Of a stretch of 64,000 bases of DNA, positions 16,946-25,974 are shown in pieces. Position numbers and translations under genes: made by a program. Positions within the stretch are counted from its first letter, which is position 1; the number at the start of each line of letters is the position of its first letter. Source of the stretch: Terriglobales bacterium (GTDB lineage Bacteria > Acidobacteriota > Terriglobia > Terriglobales > Acidobacteriaceae); NCBI GenBank assembly GCA_035651995.1, contig DASRER010000002.1:62001-126000 (forward strand), in the 5' to 3' direction. The notes beneath the pieces were generated by a model. The model made no database searches and had not been told where the DNA came from. It was given only the letters and a program-made list of their open reading frames with translations.

Positions 16946-19900
16946 CTAGAAGTGGTACCGCGCCATAAGCTGTACTTTGCGCATCGAGCCGACCGAGACC
17001 ACCTGCCCGAATGTCGGCGAATTCACCGCTGTGTCGATGGCGGCAAAGCGCGGGTGGTTGAACACGTTCGTCGCAGAGAGCCGGACTTCGAGTCCCTGCG
17101 TGTCGCGGACAACGAAGTTCTTGCTCACCGACATGTCGAAGTTGAGCATGCCCGGCCCGATGATGGTGTTGCGCCCCGCGTTGCCGAACTGTCCCGGCGG
17201 AGGCGCGACGAAGGCTGCCGTGTTGAACCACTGTTCGATGCTGGGATCGGAAATCTGCACCGGCTGGCCGGTCGCGTTGGCGCGCAGGGTGCCATTGGTG
17301 CCGCGAGCGATATCGGCGAACGCGCCCAGCACGCGCGCCGTGAACGGCGATCCCGATTGCGCGCTCAGGCTGCCGCTCCACTGCCAGTCGCCGAAGACAT
17401 GCGAGAGCGCGCCGCCCCGCGACAGCCAGCGCTTGTTCGTGCCGAACGGCAGCTCGTAAAGATAATCGGCGACCAGGCGGTGACGCACGTCAAAACTCGA
17501 CAGCCCGCGCTCGGCCGCCAGGTCCCGCGCATTTTGCGCCACGACGACGGCGCCGCCGCCGATGGTGGAGGCGTTGTCGATGGATTTTGAATACGTGTAC
17601 GTTCCGCCGATGGAGAAGCCGTGCGCCATCCGCTTGCGGATGCGCAGGTCGCCCGAGTGCAGGATCGAAGCGCCATCCGCCGTCTGCCAGTTGAACGCCT
17701 GCACTCCCGGCAGCAGCAGCCCGTTCGGACCGCGGTTCGGGGCCTGCAACACGTCGAGCCGCGTACCCTTCGCGCCACTGTAGCCAATATTGAGGATGAT
17801 CGTGCGCGTCAGTTCGCGCTGAACGTTCAGGTCCCAGTTCTGCACGTAGCCGAGCGCGTAGTTGCGGTCGGCGCCGAAGTTGTTGGTCAGCGTCCCGGCG
17901 GCGGCCGTGGGGAAACCGTTTTGCAGCGTAAGCGCGCCCGCCGTGCTGGCAATGTTGGTGGCGGTGGCGGCAAACGGCGGCTGGTACGCCATCTGCTGGA
18001 CAATGCTGTTGTACGCCCCGGTGTTGTAACTGATGCCGTAGCCGGAGCGCACCACGGTTTTCTGGTTCGGTCTCCAGGCGATGCCCACGCGCGGCGCGAA
18101 GTTGTTGCGATCCGGATTCATCAGCGACGCCGGGAACTTGCCCGTAAACGGACCGATTGCGTTCGGCGTGACCGGCGCAACCGCCGTGAAGCCAGGCGCA
18201 GCGTCGAGGTTCACGATGCGGTCGAATTTTTCGCTGAATGGCGAGACATACTCGTAACGCAGGCCTAGGTTCAGCGTGAGATTGCCGCGCATCCGCCAGT
18301 CGTCTTGCGCGAAGAGGTCCCAGGAATTGCCGCGGAAGTAATAGCCGGTGGCGCCGAACTGCTCCGAGGTCTGCTGCGGCAGGCCGAGCAGGAAGTCGGC
18401 CAGGTCGTAGCCGGTGGCGAAGCCGCTGAAGATGAAGGAGCCGCGCGCGTTCGAGTCGGTACGCGGGTTGAGCTGGATGCGGCGGAAATCGCCGCCGAAG
18501 CGCCAATTGTGCTTGCCCTTTACCCAGCCCACCGTCTCGCTGAAGGAGAGCGTCTGGTCGCGGCGCAGCGCGGGCGTAATGTCGCGCAATCCGGTGTAAT
18601 GCGTGAAGGTCAGCCCGGGGATGCCCCAGTCGAATGGATCGGTGGCGACTCCGTTGATGCCCAGAGAGCCGGCAACGTTGTTCACGCCGGCATAGAGGTT
18701 GGTCGTTTGCACCCGGTTGCGGTTGAAGTTTACGCGGAAATTGCTGTTGAAACGCCCAAAGGTGTGCGACCAGCCAAACGGCACGTTGAGCCCGCGGACC
18801 TTGGTGCTGCCCACCACCGACGGAAACACGTTGAGCGCTTGCGTGTGGACCTGGTTGAAGTTAATCCCGAAATTGATGTTGTTGCGCGGGCGGTTGAAAA
18901 GTCCGCGCCCGCCGCCTCTTCCGCCGCGCTGACCGCCGCCGCCGGCGCGCTGCCCCTGGCCGCGCTGCTGGTTTGCCGGCGCGCCAAAGTTCTTCACGAT
19001 GCGGAAATTGAACGCGTCCACGTTCGTATCGGCCGAGTTCACGTAGTGGAAGTTCTGCGCGCTGCCCGGCTGGTTTGGCAGCGGGATAAAGTTCAGCAGA
19101 CCCGCGGCGGCCGGATTGATGTTCGTGATCTGGCTCCCGGGAAAGGGCTGTCCGGTCGCCGGATTGATGATCGTGACTGGCTGCCCGTTCACGAACGTGT
19201 TGCTGAAGTTGCCGGCCCGCTCAGCCGGCGTGGGCACGGTGGCGAACGCGTCGAACGGATTTGAGGCGCGCGTCCCGTTGAAACCGATGGTGAAAAACGT
19301 GCTCGTGCCGCCGTGGTAGATGTGCGGAATGTTCAGCGGCCCGCCCAGGAATGCGCCATAGCGGTTCTGTGAGTAGTCGGCCTGTGGCGCGGGCACGCCG
19401 GTGAGCGAGTAGGGACGCGCGTCGAACACCGAATTGCCCATGGAGTAGTACAGCATGCCGTGCGGCTGGTTCACGTTGAAGCGGCCACCGCGTCCGCCGA
19501 TGTTGAATCCGCCGCCGCCGGGGCCGCCCATAATGACGATCTGCGGCGCGCCGCCACCACCGCCGCCGAATCCGCCTGGGTCGCCAAACTTTATGTTCGC
19601 GCCCTGCATGCCCGGGCCAAACTCGCCGCGGCGCATGCGGTCCTGGATCTCTTGCGCAATGCGGTCGCGGAGTTCTTCGAAGTTAGCGCCCATGTCCTGA
19701 CTGCGGCCCATGTTGCCGCTCACGGAAAACGACTCGGTTGCTGGGTCGGCGTTGAGCGCCAGCGGAGGCATGCCGGCGGCCAGCGCTTCGTTCATGCCGG
19801 GAATCGCTCCGTTGCCGGTGGCGCCGCCACCCGGTCCAGACGCCGGGCCAGGGTCGCCGTCCATCATGGCGGAAGCGCCATCGGCGCCCGAGAGCGCGAG

Positions 19901-20374
19901 GTTCTGGAAGCCGCTGCCACCGCGCATCGCGCCTGCCAATTGCTGCAGTTGCGACTGCTGCTGCTGTTGCGCCTCCTGCGCGCGCGATGCAAGTTCCATG
20001 ACGACGTCAACCGTGGCGCTGCGCGCGGCGTCGTTGATGAGCGCCTCCTTGGTGGCCGGCGCGAACGCCGCCAGCTCGGCGCGCACGACGTAGCGTCCCT
20101 TGCTGGGAACCTGCAGGGTGAAGTTGCCCGCGAGGTCAGTGGATGAAATCAGCTTCTGCCCGGTGAGCGTGTTGGTGGCGCTGATGCTGACGCCGGGAAG
20201 CGGCGTGGCGCCCGCCTTCACTGTGCCGCTGATCTCGCCGTAGGGCGCGGTCGCGATGGATGCAGCGCCGGCCGGCGATGCGGGAGGCTGCGGAGACGCC
20301 GGAGGAGCAGCTTGTCCCAGCAAGAAGGGCGCGCAAAGCGCGAGCGAAGCGAAGACGGCTGACTTGATTCTCAT
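16946..20374 (-). CDS. Oar-like TonB-dependent receptor with N-terminal carboxypeptidase-regulatory domain
   Basis: 1142 residues with the chosen ATG at 20374, which begins a clean signal peptide (MRIKSAVFASLALCAPFLLGQ). An ATG at 20419 is also possible. Residues 45-130 form a carboxypeptidase-regulatory-like domain (YGEISGTVKAGATPLPGVSISATNT). A Gly/Met/Gln-rich, low-complexity linker of roughly 200 residues follows, and then the 22-strand barrel of the OmpA-related/Oar type, ending with Phe (MARYHF), the outer-membrane insertion signal. These receptors probably take up large substrates or secrete proteins; the substrate is unknown. It is followed without a gap by a VWA gene. Confidence 0.9.
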   Translation of the reverse strand: MRIKSAVFASLALCAPFLLGQAAPPASPQPPASPAGAASIATAPYGEISGTVKAGATPLPGVSISATNTLTGQKLISSTDLAGNFTLQVPSKGRYVVRAELAAFAPATKEALINDAARSATVDVVMELASRAQEAQQQQQSQLQQLAGAMRGGSGFQNLALSGADGASAMMDGDPGPASGPGGGATGNGAIPGMNEALAAGMPPLALNADPATESFSVSGNMGRSQDMGANFEELRDRIAQEIQDRMRRGEFGPGMQGANIKFGDPGGFGGGGGGAPQIVIMGGPGGGGFNIGGRGGRFNVNQPHGMLYYSMGNSVFDARPYSLTGVPAPQADYSQNRYGAFLGGPLNIPHIYHGGTSTFFTIGFNGTRASNPFDAFATVPTPAERAGNFSNTFVNGQPVTIINPATGQPFPGSQITNINPAAAGLLNFIPLPNQPGSAQNFHYVNSADTNVDAFNFRIVKNFGAPANQQRGQGQRAGGGGQRGGRGGGRGLFNRPRNNINFGINFNQVHTQALNVFPSVVGSTKVRGLNVPFGWSHTFGRFNSNFRVNFNRNRVQTTNLYAGVNNVAGSLGINGVATDPFDWGIPGLTFTHYTGLRDITPALRRDQTLSFSETVGWVKGKHNWRFGGDFRRIQLNPRTDSNARGSFIFSGFATGYDLADFLLGLPQQTSEQFGATGYYFRGNSWDLFAQDDWRMRGNLTLNLGLRYEYVSPFSEKFDRIVNLDAAPGFTAVAPVTPNAIGPFTGKFPASLMNPDRNNFAPRVGIAWRPNQKTVVRSGYGISYNTGAYNSIVQQMAYQPPFAATATNIASTAGALTLQNGFPTAAAGTLTNNFGADRNYALGYVQNWDLNVQRELTRTIILNIGYSGAKGTRLDVLQAPNRGPNGLLLPGVQAFNWQTADGASILHSGDLRIRKRMAHGFSIGGTYTYSKSIDNASTIGGGAVVVAQNARDLAAERGLSSFDVRHRLVADYLYELPFGTNKRWLSRGGALSHVFGDWQWSGSLSAQSGSPFTARVLGAFADIARGTNGTLRANATGQPVQISDPSIEQWFNTAAFVAPPPGQFGNAGRNTIIGPGMLNFDMSVSKNFVVRDTQGLEVRLSATNVFNHPRFAAIDTAVNSPTFGQVVSVGSMRKVQLMARYHF

Positions 20375-20453
20375 GCGGACGAAGCGACCTCGCCACCGTC
20401 GGGTTTCGCGCTGCTTCATTGGACGTGTGCGCCGGAAATCGGTTTACGCATGG

Positions 20454-21194
20454 TTACTTCGGTTGCGCGGGCGGAGGGGCCTGGCCGTTTCCCGCGCCGG
20501 CTCCAGTGGCTGCTCCGGCACCGGCACCGGCGCCCATGCGCATCATGAAATTGCCGGCGCTCAGCACGGATGGGACAAAGGCGCCGTTCTTGAGTTCGCC
20601 GCGTCCCATTACGTCGTCGCCCACCTTGAAGTCGGCGAGGGTCACGCTCTCGCGGTTCTTGCGAAACGAGGTGTTCTCGTCAACTTCGATGGTTTGGGTT
20701 TGGCCGTCGGGACGATCGACGGTGATCTTGAGTCCATCGATGGCCTTGATCTTGCCGACGATGAACTTCTTGCCGAGGTCTTCGGGCGACATGCCGCCCG
20801 GGCCGCCCATCATCATGCCGCCACCGCCGCCGCGCATCATGCCGACGCCGACGAAGCGCGCGTTCCAAACGCCGTCGCTGCCCCGTTCGCCGGCGATCAT
20901 CACCTGGTCGCCGGTCTTGAAGTCGGCCAGCCTGGCTTCCTTCTGGTCTTTCATGAAGCGCGTGTCGGAGGTTGTTTTCACGGTGGCGTCGTCGCCGCGC
21001 ATGGTCTTGATGGTGAGCGTGTCACCATTGATGGCAGTGATGGTGCCGCCCACGCCCATGCCGCGGAAGCGCTCGCGGCGCTCGCCACGTTGCGCCTCAG
21101 CTGGCTGCCCGCCCGGCGCGGCTTGGCCTTCCTGCTGCGCCAGCAACGGCATGCCGGCCAGCGCAATAATCATGATTGCCGCTAACTTTTTCAT
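20454..21194 (-). CDS. Exported DUF5666 repeat protein
   Basis: 246 residues with the ATG at 21194, chosen because of the GGGAGGTG site just before it and the signal peptide MKKLAAIMIIALAGMPLLAQ. The mature part holds two tandem DUF5666-type beta domains (GTITAINGDTLTIKT..., GKIKAIDGLKITVDR...) joined by a Gly/Met-rich linker (GMMRGGGGGMMMGGPGGM). It is the upstream neighbour of the Oar-like receptor, 79 bases away on the same strand, and likely acts in the envelope. The biochemical function is unknown. Confidence 0.85.
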   Translation of the reverse strand: MKKLAAIMIIALAGMPLLAQQEGQAAPGGQPAEAQRGERRERFRGMGVGGTITAINGDTLTIKTMRGDDATVKTTSDTRFMKDQKEARLADFKTGDQVMIAGERGSDGVWNARFVGVGMMRGGGGGMMMGGPGGMSPEDLGKKFIVGKIKAIDGLKITVDRPDGQTQTIEVDENTSFRKNRESVTLADFKVGDDVMGRGELKNGAFVPSVLSAGNFMMRMGAGAGAGAATGAGAGNGQAPPPAQPK

Positions 21195-21383
21195 GACACC
21201 TCCCATGCGCAGCTCCCTTGGGCGCGCACACATCTTCGGGGCAGGGTTCTCCCTCGTACCCGATTAAGACGTACAAACCCTAGATTGGTAAGCGAGTTGC
21301 GGGACAGTGTCTCACGAATTGCGATGACCGCCGACAGGTGATAAGGCGCGCAATAGAAATGCCGCCCTGGGGCCGCGTTCGGG

Positions 21384-21665
21384 TTACCGAGTTGGCGCTC
21401 CGGGCGGGCCTTCGTCTTCTTCTACTCCCGCAAGGGCTTTGCGGCGCCGCTGGATCTCGCGCAGCTCCTTCATGATCTCGTTCTCGGCGGCGACGTACTG
21501 CTCTTCGTTGATCTCTCCCGATTCGAGCTGCACCTGCAATTCAAGCAGCCGCTCTTTGAGCGGCGCGTCGTCGGTCCACTGCTCTTCGGCCACGCGCTGC
21601 AGGGTGCGCATGATGAACTGAAAGCCGGTAATCGGGGCCAGCAGCAGATCGTCAATGAGAAGCAT
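21384..21665 (-). CDS. gvpG: Gas vesicle protein GvpG
   Basis: 93 residues. LLIDDLLLAPITGFQFI at the N-terminus and the following amphipathic, charged helix (LKERLLELQVQLESGEINEEQY, EIMKELREIQRR) match GvpG, a small helical accessory protein needed for gas vesicle assembly. It overlaps the stop of the preceding GvpF/L gene by one base (TGATG), so translation is coupled. It is the last gene of the cluster seen on this strand. Confidence 0.93.
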   Translation of the reverse strand: MLLIDDLLLAPITGFQFIMRTLQRVAEEQWTDDAPLKERLLELQVQLESGEINEEQYVAAENEIMKELREIQRRRKALAGVEEDEGPPGAPTR

Positions 21666-22591
21666 CAGCCCGCCGTTCCGCGCTCCAGCTTGAGCCGGAT
21701 GTTCACAAAATTGTACGGCGGCCAGGGACCGGTGTACTTGAAGTTCAGCCGGTCGCCGTATTTCTTGGCAATCTTGTTCACCGCCTCATCGAACTGCGCC
21801 TCCTTGTCTTTCTGGATGAGGAAGGCGGCGTTCATGATCATTTTGTCGCCAATCGGCTTGTTGTCGCGCGAAGCGACGCACACGCCGCGCAGTCCGTCAT
21901 AGATTTCGCGAACGTACTGCGCCGAGCGCTCCACCATGGCCTTGTCGATCATGCGGCCCAGCTGCATGCGGGCGAAGTAGGTGGATTGCAGGTGCTTGCG
22001 CGTAATTTCCTGGTGGAAGCGGTGGATCTCTTCATCATCGCGCTTGAGTTCGTCGATGATGCGCTCGCGGTCCCAGGTGACCTTGAGTCCGAATTCCAAC
22101 TTGCCGGCCATCTGCTTGAGGACATCTTTCAGCGACGGATAAATGCCGCGCAGCACCTCGAGAATGTCGTCTTCGGTGCGGAAGATGGTGCCGAAACTCA
22201 TGGGAATGATGGTGTGGTTCTTCATCACGTTTTCGATCACATGTTCGTGGGCGAGCGCATTTTCCCGCGTTGGATCGAAGATGAAGACGCTGGTGCGGCT
22301 GACGACGGCTGCGATGTCGTTGTAGTGCACGGTATAAACCATGTCACCGAGGCCGCCGATGCCGATCTTGCCGAACGAGATGGGCTCGCGCGTCTGGATG
22401 ACGCCGTACACGTAGCGGCCGGCGCTGGATGCCGCCGCGGCGGGCGCCGGCATGCGCTCCACTTGGGCCAGCACCGCGGCGCCGGCTCCGCCTGCTCCTG
22501 AGACGAGCACCGGGCTCTCTTCCGCCTGCTTAGCGCTGCGTGCCGCAGCCGGTCTCTTGCGGTTATTCGCCGCTTGCTTTTGCTTGGCCAT
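21665..22591 (-). CDS. Gas vesicle protein GvpF/GvpL, with basic N-terminal extension
   Basis: 308 residues with the ATG at 22591, placed by GGGAGACGGA directly upstream. About 58 N-terminal residues form an Ala/Lys/Arg-rich extension that precedes the GvpF/L domain (RYVYGVIQTREP). Family blocks are present: LAHEHVIENVMKNHTIIPMSFGT, and the C-terminal signature TGPWPPYNFV. GvpF/L proteins are accessory or minor shell proteins that contact GvpA during nucleation. The start lies inside the 3' end of the receiver gene (29-base overlap). It is one of three GvpF/L paralogues in the cluster. Confidence 0.93.
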   Translation of the reverse strand: MAKQKQAANNRKRPAAARSAKQAEESPVLVSGAGGAGAAVLAQVERMPAPAAAASSAGRYVYGVIQTREPISFGKIGIGGLGDMVYTVHYNDIAAVVSRTSVFIFDPTRENALAHEHVIENVMKNHTIIPMSFGTIFRTEDDILEVLRGIYPSLKDVLKQMAGKLEFGLKVTWDRERIIDELKRDDEEIHRFHQEITRKHLQSTYFARMQLGRMIDKAMVERSAQYVREIYDGLRGVCVASRDNKPIGDKMIMNAAFLIQKDKEAQFDEAVNKIAKKYGDRLNFKYTGPWPPYNFVNIRLKLERGTAG

Positions 22592-22958
22592 TTCCGTCTC
22601 CCAGTAAAGCAGAAATAGTCGTAAAGAATTGCTCAATATCAATCGGCTTGAACAGCAGCGGGATGTTCCGCGTTCCCGCCTTCTCCGCCGCGTCCATGGT
22701 GGCGTAGCCGGTCAGCAGCGCGGCCAGCAGCCCGGGATCGCGCTGGCGGCCAAAATCCACTACGTCGAAACCGCTGTACTGCTCCTCGAGCGACAGGTCG
22801 CAAAGCAGCAGGTCGAATGTGGAGGTCTCAAGAATTCGCATCGCTTCGCGGGCGGAGAGCACCGCCGTGACGTCGTAACCCTGCTGCTCGAGCAGCAGAC
22901 GGTAGGTCAGCAGCACCGACGGCTCGTCATCAACCACCAGAATGTGCGACTTGCCCAT
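22563..22958 (-). CDS. Stand-alone response regulator receiver inside the gas vesicle cluster
   Basis: 131 residues from the ATG at 22958 (MGKSHILVVDDEPSV); a GTG at 22988 could add ten residues. This is a receiver domain only, with the acidic pair VVDDE, phospho-acceptor Asp in LLLCDLSLEEQYSG and Lys in LLFKPID. It has no output domain, so it must act by protein contact, like CheY or Spo0F. It follows the histidine kinase gene and overlaps the next gvpF/L gene by 29 bases. The kinase is the obvious partner. Its place in the operon links it to vesicle assembly or to a phosphorelay. Confidence 0.88.
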   Translation of the reverse strand: MGKSHILVVDDEPSVLLTYRLLLEQQGYDVTAVLSAREAMRILETSTFDLLLCDLSLEEQYSGFDVVDFGRQRDPGLLAALLTGYATMDAAEKAGTRNIPLLFKPIDIEQFFTTISALLGDGNGQAKASGE

Positions 22959-23014
22959 ATTCGTGTTCTTTAGAACCGCTGCCGCCACGATTGGTCACGC
23001 CGCAAGGCGCCGCG

Positions 23015-25141
23015 TCAGCGCACGATCGGCAACTCGATACGAAATACAGTGCCCCGGCCTACCTTGCTTCGGACCCGGATCTTGCCGCTGTGGTTCTCAA
23101 GTATGCCCTTCACAATCCACAGACCCAGCCCCGTCCCTCGTTCGCCCTTGGTCGTGTAGAACGGCTCGAAGATGGTGGCGATCGAACTGGGCGGGATGCC
23201 GGTGCCGGTGTCGGCGATGGTGATGCGGATGGTGCCGTGCACGCTGTCGGGGCGCGAAACATGCCGGGTACGGATGCGCAGCCGGCCGCCATCGGGCATG
23301 CTGTCGCGCGCATTCACGATGAGATTGGAGAGAATCTGCCGGAACTGGTCGGCCGAGCCCAAAATCGGCGGCATCGGCTTCAACGAATTCTCAACCCGCA
23401 CGCCGGCGCGCTCCAGTTGCCGCGCAAACAATGCGAGCGTGTCTTCCACCAGCGAGTTGATGTCCACGTTGGTGACCTGCTCGCTGTGCCGATACAGGCC
23501 GAGCATCTGGCGGGTGATGCGCGCCACGCGCTCGGTTTCCTTCTTGAGAATGTCGTAGATGGGCTGGCCGTGAGGCTCGACCATGGAACCCATCAGGTAG
23601 ATGGAGTTCTTGATCGCCTCCATTGGGTTGTTGATCTCGTGGGCGATGGTGCCGGCCAGGCGCCCGGTGGCGGCAAACTTCTCAATCTCCAGAATGCGGC
23701 GCTCCATCTTCAACTGCTCGAGTTTGCGGAGCGCCGTGAAGTCGCGCAGCACGGTGACGGTATACGAAACCTGCCCGCGTTCGTCGTAGATCTTGCCGGA
23801 GCGCGCGTCGTAGTCCACTTCCGTCTGCAGCGTGGGGTTGAACAGGCGCAGCGGCGCGCTTTCCTTGTGGCTGAAAGCGTAAGTAAAGGTGGTGACGTAG
23901 GCCTCGAAGCGGGCGAGGTTCTTCATCTGTTCGGGGGTGCGAACAGCGTCCTCTTCTTCGGCCCCGAACAGCTCGCGCGCCAGCGGGTCGAGGAGCACGA
24001 ACTTGGCGTTACTGTCGCAGACGGCGATGGGATCGCCCACGTTTTCGACGATGAGGTTGAGGCGATCGCGGTCCTGGCGGACGACTTCCTCGGCAGTGCG
24101 CAGGCGGTCGTAGTTGCTGCGCAACTCCTCGTCGGCGCGGCGCAGATCGGTGACGTCGCGCATCACGGTGACCATGCCCACGCGGACGCCATCGCGCGTT
24201 AGCGTCGGCGCGCAAACGGCCTCGAACAGCACTTCGTCGCCCTCGATGGCGTCAACCAGGGTCAGGTCGCGGGAGCTTTCCGCGTCCGAAACGGCCATCG
24301 AAGACAGCGCCGCGGAAAACAGCAGGTTGTTCAGTTCGACGGCGTGGGCTAGGCCCTCGGTGACTTCTTCGGGCAGCTTGAAGAAGCGCGCCGCGGCGCG
24401 GTTCTGGAGCAGCACCCGATGCTGCGCGTCGGTAAGGATGACCGGGTCGGGCATGCTCTGCATCACGGTGTTCAACTGCGCGATGGTGGTTTCCATGTCG
24501 CGCATGCGGTTGAAGTAATGCTCGACCTTGAAGAGCCGCGCCAGGTAGCGGTTGGCCAGTTCGGCGACGGCGCGCAGCTCCATCATCTCGCGCTCCATCC
24601 CGCGCGCGGGAACTTCCACGGCTACCAGCGCCGCGTAGGAACGCATGTCGCACACCTGGCAGACCTGTTCGTTGAGGCTGAGCCGGCGCGTGTGGTTCTG
24701 GTTGAGGACGGCCAGGCAATCGGCGGAGCGATGATCGCGCTCGGCTTCCCAGCAGGGACGCCGGTTGTTGTAGATCAGCGGATGGACGTAAAGCTTGCGG
24801 TTGCGATTGTAGGCAATGGTCGCCGGCGTGAATTCATGCAGGGCCGAGAGAACCGGCGCATCGGACCAGAGCGATACCCGGAAATAATCCTGTAGCGGCC
24901 GGGGACAGTTCAACGAAGCCACGGGACGGACCGTGGCGGACTCGAAGTCAACCTCGGCCACCAGAGCACGCGAAAAACCCAGCGCGAGAATCTCCTCCAG
25001 CAGCACGGGAAAGATTTCTTCAGCGCGTTCGGCTCCGAGCAGCCGCAGCGCCGCTCTCCGGCGGTGTCGCGCCAGATCGCTGTCCCCGTTCTGCCGTTCT
25101 ACGCTGCTGTTTTGACGAGCGCGTAGCATCGGGGTCGCCAT
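23015..25141 (-). CDS. Soluble GAF-like/PAS histidine kinase inside the gas vesicle cluster
   Basis: 708 residues without membrane helices. Residues about 30-190 look like a GAF-type sensor region carrying Cys79, Cys130, Cys142, Cys161 and Cys164 (the last two as CQVC). Two PAS domains follow (about 225-340 and 355-465; MQSMPDPVILTDAQHRVLLQN and IVENVGDPIAVCDSNAKFVLL). The HisKA motif is GTIAHEINNPMEAI and the HATPase boxes are NLIVNARDSMPDGG, DTGTGIP and GTGLGLWIV. The signal is unknown; the cysteines allow redox, metal or Fe-S sensing. It starts 21 bases after gvpA and precedes the receiver gene, so the pair is co-transcribed with vesicle genes. Confidence 0.9.
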   Translation of the reverse strand: MATPMLRARQNSSVERQNGDSDLARHRRRAALRLLGAERAEEIFPVLLEEILALGFSRALVAEVDFESATVRPVASLNCPRPLQDYFRVSLWSDAPVLSALHEFTPATIAYNRNRKLYVHPLIYNNRRPCWEAERDHRSADCLAVLNQNHTRRLSLNEQVCQVCDMRSYAALVAVEVPARGMEREMMELRAVAELANRYLARLFKVEHYFNRMRDMETTIAQLNTVMQSMPDPVILTDAQHRVLLQNRAAARFFKLPEEVTEGLAHAVELNNLLFSAALSSMAVSDAESSRDLTLVDAIEGDEVLFEAVCAPTLTRDGVRVGMVTVMRDVTDLRRADEELRSNYDRLRTAEEVVRQDRDRLNLIVENVGDPIAVCDSNAKFVLLDPLARELFGAEEEDAVRTPEQMKNLARFEAYVTTFTYAFSHKESAPLRLFNPTLQTEVDYDARSGKIYDERGQVSYTVTVLRDFTALRKLEQLKMERRILEIEKFAATGRLAGTIAHEINNPMEAIKNSIYLMGSMVEPHGQPIYDILKKETERVARITRQMLGLYRHSEQVTNVDINSLVEDTLALFARQLERAGVRVENSLKPMPPILGSADQFRQILSNLIVNARDSMPDGGRLRIRTRHVSRPDSVHGTIRITIADTGTGIPPSSIATIFEPFYTTKGERGTGLGLWIVKGILENHSGKIRVRSKVGRGTVFRIELPIVR

Positions 25142-25162
25142 GTGGCCATGCCTCCACGCCGA

Positions 25163-25456
25163 TTAGCGGCGGCCGGCGGCCCTCCGTTGGGTTCGCGCAG
25201 GACGCGGAGTTTCAATGACGGTTTCCTCGGCCACCGACTCCAGTTGCGGACGCGACACGATGCCGGTAAGACCAACGGCGTCGGCGTACTTGAGGTAAGT
25301 GTCGATGGACGCGACCACGACGCGCGCCTCAACCGTGATCAGATCGATGCCGACGAGGGAGATGCGCACCCAGGCGTCAATGACGATGCCCTTGTCGAGT
25401 ACCCGATCAAGGACGTCAATAAGACTCGAACCGCCAGATACCCGTTCAACAGCCAT
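25163..25456 (-). CDS. gvpA: Major gas vesicle shell protein GvpA
   Basis: 97 residues. The core [49 protein letters not shown] is the nearly invariant GvpA coil-alpha-beta-beta-alpha fold that polymerizes into the gas-permeable, water-excluding shell. The C-terminus is extended by about 30 residues ending in an Arg/Ala-rich stretch ([10 protein letters not shown]). The ribosome binding site GGAGGACCGGA directly before the ATG is the strongest in the cluster, as expected for the most abundant product. It follows the gvpJ gene by 33 bases. Confidence 0.96.
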   Translation of the reverse strand: MAVERVSGGSSLIDVLDRVLDKGIVIDAWVRISLVGIDLITVEARVVVASIDTYLKYADAVGLTGIVSRPQLESVAEETVIETPRPARTQRRAAGRR

Positions 25457-25489
25457 TCCGGTCCTCCATTGCGACGTGCCGCCTTGCTC

Positions 25490-25816
25490 TTACCCGCGCC
25501 GTGTTCTCGAAGGTCGAGAAGCAGTCGGCGCTGGCCGCCTTCGCGCTCCCGGCGCGGGAGAAGGCAGCGCTTGTCGTACCTTGGGAGTCGGCCCGACCGC
25601 GGTTGTCAGGTGCGGGTCGTACTTCCACCAGTTCAGGCCGATCTGCTCCGCCTTATCCACCGAGCAAACGAGCAGCCTGATTCGAATGGTCAGCAATTCC
25701 ACGTTCGCGAGGGAGATACGAACGTCGCCCGCTATCACCAGACCCTTGTCCAGCACCCGGTCAAGGATGTCGAGCAGGTTGGTTGTGCCGGAGACAGTCG
25801 GAACGCGGGTATCCAT
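25490..25816 (-). CDS. gvpJ: Gas vesicle GvpJ-type minor shell protein
   Basis: 108 residues. The GvpA-family core [52 protein letters not shown] differs from GvpA and matches GvpJ (AGD..ISLANVELLTIRIR and ending in NWW). GvpJ sits at vesicle tips and helps nucleation. The last 40 residues are a Pro/Arg-rich tail (PAPGARRRPAPTASRPSRTRRG). A good sigma-70 promoter lies 57-85 bases upstream. Confidence 0.88.
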   Translation of the reverse strand: MDTRVPTVSGTTNLLDILDRVLDKGLVIAGDVRISLANVELLTIRIRLLVCSVDKAEQIGLNWWKYDPHLTTAVGPTPKVRQALPSPAPGARRRPAPTASRPSRTRRG

Positions 25817-25872
25817 AGTTTTGTTTTCTAGGGAGACTACTGTCCGGCTGAAACCTTGAACCGAACCGTTGG

Positions 25873-25901
25873 ATGCTAATCAGACCAGAATTGGCTGTCA
25901 A
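25873..25901 (-). promoter_or_regulatory. Sigma-70 promoter upstream of gvpJ-gvpA
   Basis: On the minus strand TTGACA (25896-25901) and TAGCAT (25873-25878) are separated by exactly 17 bases. Transcription would start near 25866, giving a leader of about 50 bases before the gvpJ ATG. It lies in the 158-base gap after gvpK, the largest gap in the cluster, and would give separate strong expression of gvpJ-gvpA-kinase-receiver-gvpF/L-gvpG. Confidence 0.65.
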
Positions 25902-25974
25902 CCGGCGGGAAGAAAATGCCCAACGGCAACTGGCTTGAAATTCAGCTACTTACAATCAACAGCGGCCTGCCGGC

